From an uncultured Eubacteriales bacterium (GTDB taxonomy: Bacteria > Bacillota > Clostridia > Oscillospirales > CAG-272), in contig CAKSEI010000032.1 of the NCBI GenBank assembly GCA_934446285.1, forward strand, positions 1 to 11,719: DNA of 11,719 nt, written 5' to 3'. Both the position numbers and the translations under genes were made by a program. Each line of letters opens with the position of its first letter. Position 1 is the stretch's first letter. Positions 5,770 through 11,293 of the stretch are shown piece by piece. Below the pieces are notes generated by a model. It saw only the letters and a list, made by a program, of their open reading frames with translations. It did no database searches and was not told the origin of the DNA.

Positions 5770-6798
5770 TTATTTTCCCGGAGCAAACGGTCCGAGTCTT
5801 TTTTCAAGAGAGAAAATCATATCGATAAGCGGTGCATGATACGGTATAAAAGCGCCCGTGTCAAAGAGCGCGTAAACCTCGTCCCGCTCCGCATATCTTG
5901 TCTCCGACACTTCCTCGCGCTGCAGAGTGAGCTTATCGGGATTTACGTCCGCGCGTATGAAATAGTAGTCGTCAAAATAATCCTCCGCGCGCAGCCGCAT
6001 AACGGGTGCGTCAGGCGCAATGTCAAGCCCAAGCTCCTCGCGCGTTTCACGCACGGCGGCAGCGATGCTGTCTTCACCCGCGAGGGCGCTGCCGCACGCG
6101 CTGAAGTCCCAATAGCCCGCGTAATGCTCCTTTTCCCGCGCTCTGCGCTGAATGAGCAAACGTCCCGATCCATCGAAAATACACACGTTTACGACGAGAT
6201 GATACTTTCCCTCGGGCAGTTTCTCGCCGCGCACGGCAAGCTCTCCCGTCTTTTCTCCGTCTATCCCGAGCACATCCCATAGCTCCTTTTTCTTACCCTT
6301 GAGCAGTGCTTCCCTGCGGCGGTAGTCGGGCAGGTACTTTTCTATCAATGCATAAAAGCGCGGACCGTGATTTTTCTCAGCTATGTGGGCAAGCTCATGA
6401 ACGCATATATACTCAGCAGCATCGTCGGGCAGGAACGCGACAAGAGTTGAAAAGCACAGTGTGTCCTTGCCCGAGCAGCTGCCGTATCTTGTTTTTGCGT
6501 CGGTTATCTTAACCGACGTCGGATGCAGCCCCATGATCCCGGACCAATAGTTTATATATTTTGAAACGGTTTTATAGGTCATTTTCTTCAAACCGTCGCT
6601 CTCGGGATAGCTGTACGGCACGGCTCTGCCGACGCTCTCCTTTTTCTTTTCTATCCATCCGCGGTGTCTTGCAACAAAATCGCATATGTCCTCATACGGC
6701 ATGCGCTCGGGTGCACGCACCACTACTATGCCGTCCGTGCGCACCTCGAGTGATACCGTCCTTCGCGTGCTTCTGATTATTTCAAATTCGTCTTTCAC
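5770..6798 (-). CDS. Fusion of a YgjP-type metallopeptidase domain and a Nudix hydrolase domain
   Basis: A 342-residue two-domain protein. The N-terminal half (about 1-175) is the YgjP/DUF45 zinc-metallopeptidase-like domain: RYGSCS near 104-109, HELAH at 134-138 with a third ligand His144, and the trailing LPDYRRREALL. The C-terminal half (about 195-335) is a Nudix domain with a complete Nudix box at 236-258: Gly236, Glu242, Arg250-Glu251, Glu254-Glu255 and Gly257. The preceding LLIQRR and WDFSACG fit the Nudix group that includes YfcD/IDI-like enzymes acting on diphosphate substrates. The start chosen is GTG at 6798, because AAAGGA lies 6 nt upstream. ATG at 6813 and TTG at 6837 remain in frame upstream but have no ribosome site. 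Substrates of both halves are unknown. It is last in the minus-strand cluster. Confidence 0.85.
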   Translation of the reverse strand: MKDEFEIIRSTRRTVSLEVRTDGIVVVRAPERMPYEDICDFVARHRGWIEKKKESVGRAVPYSYPESDGLKKMTYKTVSKYINYWSGIMGLHPTSVKITDAKTRYGSCSGKDTLCFSTLVAFLPDDAAEYICVHELAHIAEKNHGPRFYALIEKYLPDYRRREALLKGKKKELWDVLGIDGEKTGELAVRGEKLPEGKYHLVVNVCIFDGSGRLLIQRRAREKEHYAGYWDFSACGSALAGEDSIAAAVRETREELGLDIAPDAPVMRLRAEDYFDDYYFIRADVNPDKLTLQREEVSETRYAERDEVYALFDTGAFIPYHAPLIDMIFSLEKRLGPFAPGK

Positions 6799-6823
6799 GT
6801 CATGTCCTTTCATCAACAAAAGT

Positions 6824-6850
6824 GCAGGGCGCAGCAAAGTAGCGCCCTGC
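6824..6850 (-). terminator. Hairpin between the kinase-like gene and the metallopeptidase-Nudix gene
   Basis: GCAGGGCGC (6824-6832) and GCGCCCTGC (6842-6850) are perfect reverse complements around a 9-nt loop. On the minus strand the stem starts 12 nt after the kinase-like stop codon and is followed by ACTTTTGTTG, a short interrupted U run. It could be a partial terminator or a processing barrier that lowers expression of the downstream gene, whose start lies 26 nt further on. Confidence 0.5.
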
Positions 6851-6861
6851 GGAAATTCTTT

Positions 6862-7473
6862 TTATTTTCTGTTTATATAGTCGACGACGAGTTCGGCTGT
6901 GCCCTCAAAGCCGAGCACTGATGTGTCTATACAGATGTGGTAGTTCGATTTGTCTCCCCACTTTCCGCCGGTATAATAGTTATAATAATTCTTGCGCTGC
7001 TTTTCCTTTTTCACTATCATGGCAGCCGCCTTGTCAGGGCTGATTCCCTTTCGCTCAGCGATCGTCTTTTTGCGAGCCTCATACGGAGCGTAGAAAAATA
7101 CGTTTACCGTATCCTCGTTTTCCCTCAGTATATGATCGGCGCAGCGTCCGACGATAATGGCACTCTCGCGCGAGGCAATGTCGCGTATGATATCTGCCTG
7201 CAAAAGATAAAGCTTATCATTGAGCGGCATGTTTATACCGCCCACAAAGCCGCAGTAACCTGCCGCACCGACAGACAGGGAGTACATGAGGCTGTTTGCC
7301 GCAGTCTCATCAATATTGTCGAGCAGATGCTTGCTCATTCCCGACTGCTTAGCAGCCATGGTGATAAGCTCACTGTCGTAATAGTTAATGCCGAGCAGCT
7401 CGGAAATACGCTTACCGATATTTCGTCCGCCCGTTCCGTATTCGCGCCCGATGGTAATGATACATCTTTTCAT
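6862..7473 (-). CDS. Cytidylate-kinase-like family protein
   Basis: A 203-residue P-loop nucleotide-kinase-like protein. It opens with ITIGREYGTGGRNIGKRI (residues 7-24), the modified P-loop of the cytidylate kinase-like family (Pfam Cytidylate_kin2), followed by LGINYYDSELI. Residues around 115-140 (IIVGRCADHIL ... VNVFFYAP) and the AERKGIS and KKEKQRKNYYNYYTG blocks match the LID and nucleotide-binding parts of the family. The real substrate is not established, since many members lie beside but do not replace true cmk. The start at 7473 is fixed by GGAGGA at 7481-7486 with 7 nt spacing; an upstream in-frame ATG at 7539 lies inside the S1 gene and has no such site. It has its own promoter at 7496-7524. 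Confidence 0.85.
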   Translation of the reverse strand: MKRCIITIGREYGTGGRNIGKRISELLGINYYDSELITMAAKQSGMSKHLLDNIDETAANSLMYSLSVGAAGYCGFVGGINMPLNDKLYLLQADIIRDIASRESAIIVGRCADHILRENEDTVNVFFYAPYEARKKTIAERKGISPDKAAAMIVKKEKQRKNYYNYYTGGKWGDKSNYHICIDTSVLGFEGTAELVVDYINRK

Positions 7474-7495
7474 TTTTCCGTCCTCCGTTGTATAT

Positions 7496-7524
7496 ATAAT
7501 ACACGATTTTGCCCGATTTGTAAA
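7496..7524 (-). promoter_or_regulatory. Promoter of the cytidylate-kinase-like gene
   Basis: On the minus strand TTTACA (7524-7519) and TATTAT (7501-7496) are exactly 17 bp apart, each one base from consensus, and lie just before the GGAGGA ribosome site. The -35 box sits at the edge of the S1-protein gene, whose stop codon is at 7526-7528. Confidence 0.7.
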
Positions 7525-7525
7525 G

Positions 7526-8470
7526 TCATGATGCGTCAAAAAAACTTTCTATCATTTTGTCGCACTCGTCGGGCGAATATTTCCACCTGTCTATATGCCC
7601 GCTCTCGGGCAGAAAATAGTTGAAAGGCTCGGGAGAAACCGGCGCGGGCGAGCTGTCGATGAGCACAAGCTTTATCTTCATTCTCTGCCCTACCATATTC
7701 TTTATGTATACCGCAGCGCTTTGTCCGACGGTAATCCCGTCCTTATACTCTGCGAGCCCCGCGAGATTGGGAGTCAGCTCGACGAATATCCCGTAGTCCT
7801 CCACGCTGCGCACGATACCCGCTACGGTCTGACCTATCGAGAAGCGTCCCGCATTTTGCTCCCAAGTGCCGAGCAACTCCTTGTGCGTTACGTAAATCCT
7901 GCCGCTCTCGCGGTCAATGCTCTTTATAACACACTTTATCCTGTCACCTACGCGAAATCTGTCACGCGGGTGAGTTATACGCGATACTGATATGCAGTCA
8001 ATGGATAAAAGCGAAACAATCCCGCAGCCTATATCGACAAAAGCGCCGAAGTGCTCAAGGTGCGTTACCCGCGCATCAATAATATCACCCGCACGAAGAG
8101 TATCGAGAAATTCATCTGTACACGCCTTCTGCGCAGCACGGCGGGAGAGGTGCGCCACGGGCTGACCGTAAAAATCTTTTCCGATCGACATGACGGTAAA
8201 GCATACGGGCTTTCCGACTCTCGTGATGATGGCTATGTCCTTTACCTGCGTTCCGTCGCAGCAGAGAGCCGCCTCCTCGCGCGGGATGACGCCTTTCATA
8301 CATCCGAGGTCGACCGTGACGTTAAGCTCCGAATCGCACATAACGGCGGGTGCCTCTAAGATTTTCCCGTCGCGCATGGCTCGTTCAAGAGAGGCCTGAG
8401 ACGAGAGCGCCTCGGCATTCTCCGCCGTGTCGGTAAGAAATCCCTCGGGAAGATATTTTTGATTTTTCAT
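7526..8470 (-). CDS. S1 RNA-binding domain protein (ribosomal protein S1-like)
   Basis: A 314-residue protein with three OB-fold S1 units: a diverged one at about 37-110, a clear one at 128-197 (GDIIDARVTHLEHFGAFVDIG, then RIYVTHKEL) and a third at 213-271 (GQTVAGIVRSVEDYGIFVEL). Such proteins bind single-stranded RNA and either help mRNA onto the ribosome or act in RNA turnover. It is shorter than proteobacterial S1, which has six units, and resembles the short S1-like proteins of Clostridia. The C-terminal tail (about 275-314) is not an S1 unit. GGAGGT 7 nt before the ATG fixes the start. It leads the minus-strand cluster and is followed by a cytidylate-kinase-like gene, echoing the frequent cmk/rpsA neighbourhood of bacteria. 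Whether it is the cell's main S1 cannot be judged. Confidence 0.85.
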   Translation of the reverse strand: MKNQKYLPEGFLTDTAENAEALSSQASLERAMRDGKILEAPAVMCDSELNVTVDLGCMKGVIPREEAALCCDGTQVKDIAIITRVGKPVCFTVMSIGKDFYGQPVAHLSRRAAQKACTDEFLDTLRAGDIIDARVTHLEHFGAFVDIGCGIVSLLSIDCISVSRITHPRDRFRVGDRIKCVIKSIDRESGRIYVTHKELLGTWEQNAGRFSIGQTVAGIVRSVEDYGIFVELTPNLAGLAEYKDGITVGQSAAVYIKNMVGQRMKIKLVLIDSSPAPVSPEPFNYFLPESGHIDRWKYSPDECDKMIESFFDAS

Positions 8471-8506
8471 TTGTTTGACCTCCGATTTTTTCTACTGTTA
8501 TATTTT

Positions 8507-8515
8507 ATTATCACA
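8507..8515 (-). promoter_or_regulatory. Possible extended -10 promoter of the S1-domain gene
   Basis: On the minus strand TGTGATAAT (TG-N-GATAAT) fits an extended -10 element 37 nt before the start codon. No good -35 box lies at 16-18 bp, which extended -10 promoters can tolerate. Confidence 0.35.
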
Positions 8516-8688
8516 TACGCTGCGATATGCAGAGTCGGGAAAAATAGTGCTATGCTCCCATTTTCTCGCTGTCTGTCCTTTTTTTGCGTACTTTTCTCTA
8601 AAATTATATAATTTTTTGCACGCGAGATTATAAGAGCATAAGTGAGAAACACGGCGTTTTTGCGAGCAAAGGCATGTCAAAACGAAAA

Positions 8689-8710
8689 TTGTGCAAAAAG
8701 TTGTGCAAAA
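8689..8710 (+). repeat. Tandem direct repeat upstream of the rplM promoter
   Basis: TTGTGCAAAA occurs at 8689-8698 and 8701-8710, a 12-bp period, ending 5 bp before the -35 box. With the flanking A-tracts it occupies the place of an UP element, which would raise transcription through the RNA polymerase alpha subunit. A regulator site is equally possible. Confidence 0.6.
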
Positions 8711-8715
8711 CTGCC

Positions 8716-8745
8716 TTGACAAGCGCCGTGTCCGTATGCTATAAT
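8716..8745 (+). promoter_or_regulatory. Strong consensus promoter of rplM-rpsI
   Basis: TTGACA (8716-8721) and TATAAT (8740-8745) are both perfect consensus boxes, 18 bp apart, and TG at 8737-8738 adds an extended -10. Transcription would start near 8752, giving a leader of about 45 nt. Confidence 0.92.
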
Positions 8746-8796
8746 CCTAAAGCACGAAAAATTTTAAATTAATATATAAAAAACGGAGGGACTGAA

Positions 8797-9228
8797 ATGT
8801 CAACATTCATGGCAAAAAAAGAGACTGTCGACCGCAAGTGGTACGTTATCGACGCTGCCGGCAAGCCTCTCGGCAAGACCGCTGCGCTCGCTGCCAATAT
8901 TCTTCGCGGTAAACACAGACCCGAGTTCACACCTCATGTGGACTGCGGCGAATTCGTAATAATAATCAACGCTTCCAAGGCTGTCTTAACAGGCAGAAAG
9001 CTTGAGCAGAAGAAATATTATCACCATTCCGGTTACATCGGGGGACTCAAGGAGGTCGACTACAAGACTCTCATGGCAACAAAGCCCGAGTTCGCAATGG
9101 AGCACGCCGTAAAGGGTATGCTGCCGAATAACTCCATAGGAGACAAGGCTATCACCCGCCTCAAGGTCTATGCGGGCGACTCTCACAAGCACGAAGCTCA
9201 GAAACCCGTCGTATGCGACGTTAAGTAA
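8797..9228 (+). CDS. rplM: 50S ribosomal protein L13
   Basis: Large-subunit ribosomal protein of 143 residues, the normal length. Typical L13 blocks are present: KWYVIDAAGKPLGKTA near the N-terminus, LRGKHRPEFTPHVDCGEFVIIINA, the YYHHSGYIGGLKE segment and VKGMLPNNSIGDKAITRLKVYAG. L13 binds 23S rRNA early in assembly. GGAGGG at 8785-8790 lies 6 nt before the ATG and selects it over the in-frame ATG four codons later. It is first in a two-gene ribosomal operon with rpsI, the order found across bacteria. Confidence 0.98.
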   Translation: MSTFMAKKETVDRKWYVIDAAGKPLGKTAALAANILRGKHRPEFTPHVDCGEFVIIINASKAVLTGRKLEQKKYYHHSGYIGGLKEVDYKTLMATKPEFAMEHAVKGMLPNNSIGDKAITRLKVYAGDSHKHEAQKPVVCDVK

Positions 9229-9251
9229 TAATCGGAAAGGAAAGAAAATCA

Positions 9252-9653
9252 ATGTACACAAGTGCTAAACCCTACTTTTACGGAACCGGAAGAAGAAAAA
9301 AATCCATAGCAAGAGTACGCATAGTTCCCGGCACCGGAGTTATCACTATTAACGGACGCGATATAGACGAGTATTTCGGACTTGAGACTCTCAAGCTCAT
9401 CGTCAATCAGCCCTTCGGTGTAACCGAAACTCAGGGCAAGTTCGATATCATAGCAAATGTCACCGGCGGAGGCTTCTCCGGTCAGGCAGGCGCTATCCGT
9501 CACGGCGTTGCACGCGCCCTGCTCCAGGCAGACGCCACCTACCGTCCCGCGCTCAAGAAGGCAGGACTGCTCACACGTGACCCGAGAATGAAGGAAAGAA
9601 AGAAGTACGGTCTCAAGGCTGCACGTCGCGCTCCTCAGTTCTCAAAGAGATAA
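9252..9653 (+). CDS. rpsI: 30S ribosomal protein S9
   Basis: Small-subunit ribosomal protein of 133 residues. It contains YGTGRRKKSIARVRI near the start, QPFGVTETQGKFDIIANVTGG in the middle, SGQAGAIRHGVARALL, RDPRMKERKKYGLKAARRAPQ and the conserved C-terminal Ser-Lys-Arg, whose tail reaches the P-site tRNA on the ribosome. An AAGGA 10 nt before the ATG is the ribosome site. It lies 23 nt behind rplM and shares its promoter. No T-tailed terminator follows directly; GC-rich hairpins begin 20 nt after the stop. Confidence 0.98.
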   Translation: MYTSAKPYFYGTGRRKKSIARVRIVPGTGVITINGRDIDEYFGLETLKLIVNQPFGVTETQGKFDIIANVTGGGFSGQAGAIRHGVARALLQADATYRPALKKAGLLTRDPRMKERKKYGLKAARRAPQFSKR

Positions 9654-9673
9654 GAGAGCTCATATACTTTATC

Positions 9674-9751
9674 GCCGCGCTTATGCGGCATGCGGGAACG
9701 TCCCGCGCCACTCATACGGCAGCGACGGGACGGGGCTGTACGCCCCGTCCC
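9674..9751 (+). repeat. Cluster of three GC-rich hairpins in the leader of the G5/3D protein gene
   Basis: Three inverted repeats follow one another: GCCGC/GCGGC (9674-9678 with 9685-9689), GCGGGA/TCCCGC (9692-9697 with 9701-9706), and a perfect 10-bp stem GGGACGGGGC/GCCCCGTCCC (9727-9736 with 9742-9751, loop TGTAC). None has a T run, so they are not classic terminators for rpsI. A weak promoter-like pair, TTCTCA (9639-9644) and TATACT (9663-9668) with 18 bp, lies just upstream, so they could form a structured 5' leader. Confidence 0.6.
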
Positions 9752-9759
9752 CGCAAGCC

Positions 9760-9788
9760 GGAGTGTTCTCCCCGCTTAGGAAAGGAGG
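9760..9788 (+). promoter_or_regulatory. Possible ribosome-site switch before the G5/3D protein gene
   Basis: CTCC (9768-9771) can pair either with GGAG at 9760-9763 across a TGTT loop or with the GGAG inside the strong ribosome site AAAGGAGG (9781-9788). The two pairings exclude each other, so exposure of the ribosome site could depend on upstream folding. The arms are short and this may be chance. Confidence 0.25.
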
Positions 9789-9792
9789 ACGT

Positions 9793-10833
9793 ATGTATAC
9801 CCGACGAAAAGACGGTATATACAACCGACTGAACACCAAGCCCCACAAAAAAATCACAGTTCACAAAAAAAGCCTGAGAGACGCTGTCAGCGACGCGCTG
9901 AACAGGTATCAGAACAAATACATACTGCTGCGCACTCTTCCATGCTTCTGCTTTGCGGTTGCCATAGCCTTTTCGATAGCCGGCATATCGACGTATACGA
10001 AGCATCACTCTTATTATCCTCAGAAGGATACATATGTCATCTCATCTAAATTTGCAGCGAAAAACGAAAGTCTTGAATCAAGTGGCAGCGACGACGGCAA
10101 GTTCACCGTATCGCTGAAAATCGGAAATTCAATCATCTCCGCCGAGACGAACGCCGTAACGGTAGGAGAGTTTCTTGACGACCTGAATATTGATACCGAC
10201 CGGCACGAGACAGACTTAAGTTCCGATACCCTGCTGTCGGGTGAAACATTTTTGACTCTGCACGACGTTGACTATATAGTCACGACTGCGGAGGAAGTCA
10301 TTCCGTATGAAACGGAGTCTGAATATACACAGTCTATACCGGTTGGCTCGACTAAGGTAAAGCGCGAGGGCGTAAACGGCTCACGCACCGTAACCTACAG
10401 AGAAAAAGTCGTCGACGGTCAGCCGACGGGGCAGACCGAGACTATCGTCATAAGCGAGAGCGCCCCGATAAATGCGCAGGTCGTGCGCGGTGAGGGCGGT
10501 TCGTTTGTCGGCAGCGACGGCGTGACCGATCATTACAGCTATTATATCGATGTCTTAGCGACGGCTTATGTCGCTCCCGAGCACGCGATAACAGCCTCCG
10601 GTGAGGAGGTCAGCACGAGCGTTATCGCCGTTGACCCGACGGTTATCGACCTCGGTACAAAGGTATATGTATCGTCCGATTACTACGACCCGGGAGTCAG
10701 GTACGCTCTCGATACGGGCGGCGGTATAAAGGGAAAGATTATCGACGTCTTTATGGGATGCGACAACACCGCATACAACAATGCAATACAGTGGGGTGTG
10801 CGCGACGCACGCGTATATGTTCTGCTTGATTGA
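9793..10833 (+). CDS. Membrane-anchored DUF348-G5-3D domain protein (YabE-like cell-wall protein)
   Basis: A 346-residue envelope protein. A basic cytoplasmic N-terminus is followed by one membrane segment at about 48-68 (CFCFAVAIAFSIAGI), placing the rest outside. Residues about 103-158 resemble DUF348 and about 159-222 form a G5 domain (YETESEYTQ, VGSTKVKREGVNGSRTVTYREKVVDG). Residues about 254-346 are the 3D domain, named for three conserved aspartates: Asp281 in AVDP, Asp307 in LDTGG and Asp318 in IIDVF. It is related to the catalytic fold of lytic transglycosylases. YabE-like proteins in Firmicutes are thought to cleave or remodel peptidoglycan, but here activity is inferred. ATG at 9793 is preferred because AAAGGAGG lies 4 nt upstream; the frame extends back to a GTG at 9763 with no ribosome site. 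Confidence 0.88.
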   Translation: MYTRRKDGIYNRLNTKPHKKITVHKKSLRDAVSDALNRYQNKYILLRTLPCFCFAVAIAFSIAGISTYTKHHSYYPQKDTYVISSKFAAKNESLESSGSDDGKFTVSLKIGNSIISAETNAVTVGEFLDDLNIDTDRHETDLSSDTLLSGETFLTLHDVDYIVTTAEEVIPYETESEYTQSIPVGSTKVKREGVNGSRTVTYREKVVDGQPTGQTETIVISESAPINAQVVRGEGGSFVGSDGVTDHYSYYIDVLATAYVAPEHAITASGEEVSTSVIAVDPTVIDLGTKVYVSSDYYDPGVRYALDTGGGIKGKIIDVFMGCDNTAYNNAIQWGVRDARVYVLLD

Positions 10834-10845
10834 TAAAATATATAA

Positions 10846-10887
10846 AAAAGCACACCGTTCGCTTTACACAGTGAACGGTGTGCTTTT
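10846..10887. terminator. Strong, probably bidirectional terminator
   Basis: AAAAGCACACCGTTC (10846-10860) and GAACGGTGTGCTTTT (10873-10887) are exact reverse complements of 15 bp with a 12-nt loop. A- and T-tracts on both sides let it work for the plus-strand G5/3D gene and the minus-strand deaminase remnant, whose stop codon lies just to the right. Confidence 0.92.
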
Positions 10888-10893
10888 GCTGTA

Positions 10894-11288
10894 TTATATC
10901 CACAACTCGGGAGTGAGTTCCCCGAGAGTCACGACTTTGTTCTTTTCGCAGTCGATCATTATCCCGATATTCTTATATCCGTCGGTTATGAGCTGCGCCA
11001 TCAGCTCTCTGCACGCGCCGCACGGGGGCAAGGCTTTGCCGTCACTGCTTACAGCGATAACACGCTTCATTTTGTTCTCTCCGTTTGTCAGCATATTAAA
11101 CGCGGCGCTGCGCTCGGCGCATATGCCGAGAGTACATGCACAATCAACACATATACCGTTATATATCCTGCCCGAAAAGGATTCTATCGCTGCCGCAATT
11201 CCGCCCGCCTCAACCCATTCGGTATTTTTCCGCGGGGCAAGCGCTTTTTTGCTTCGTCATAAAGCCTTTCCCATGTTTTGTCCGGTAT
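10894..11288 (-). pseudogene. Cytidine deaminase, broken by a frameshift and lacking an ordinary start codon
   Basis: Cytidine deaminases hydrolyse cytidine or deoxycytidine to the uridine form for pyrimidine salvage. The C-terminal frame (about 11243 to 10894) carries the whole zinc site: ICAER with the catalytic glutamate and PPCGACREL with the other two cysteines, ending in TPELWI and a stop. The N-terminal part, KTWERLYDEAKK, lies in another frame (11282-11244). Joining it to ALAPRKNTEWVEAGG needs a -1 shift at six A residues plus G (11250-11244). The upstream frame opens after a TAA with ATA (11288) and has no ATG, GTG or TTG. ATG at 11274 is in the C-terminal frame but meets TGA after five codons. 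Apart from the shift, the spacing matches the family. I call it a pseudogene; a base-calling error in homopolymers or a programmed shift remain possible. From ATG 11094 only a 66-residue piece without the CAE motif could be made. Confidence 0.72.
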
Positions 11289-11293
11289 TTATC

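Larger units (their letters stand above)
8471..8796. other. Divergent intergenic region between the S1-like gene and rplM
   Basis: 326 bases with no credible gene. It holds the S1-gene ribosome site and a weak promoter at the left, and the strong rplM promoter and ribosome site at the right. Between them are T-rich sequence, a perfect 16-bp AT palindrome AAAATTATATAATTTT (8600-8615), and A-tracts with a tandem direct repeat upstream of the rplM promoter. ACACGGCG (8649-8656) recurs inverted as CGCCGTGT (8724-8731) inside the rplM promoter spacer. Confidence 0.75.

Noticed and set aside
6937..7623. A 228-codon plus-strand frame opposite the kinase-like gene
   Set aside because: The minus strand encodes a recognisable family with ribosome site and promoter; the plus-strand frame crosses a gene boundary and has no coding signature.
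8746..8796. L13 leader autoregulatory RNA before rplM
   Set aside because: The promoter position leaves a leader of only about 45 AT-rich nt with no stable stem, too short for the described leaders.
9654..9792. A definite cyclic di-AMP (ydaO-type) riboswitch
   Set aside because: The genomic position would fit, but I could not match the conserved core by eye and the leader is short, so only a generic structured leader is reported.
11257..11274. TGA after ATG-GGA-AAG-GCT-TTA read as selenocysteine or read-through, which would keep one frame for the deaminase
   Set aside because: The family residues WERLYDEAKK are encoded in the other frame, not in the frame containing this TGA, and there is no SECIS-like structure evident.
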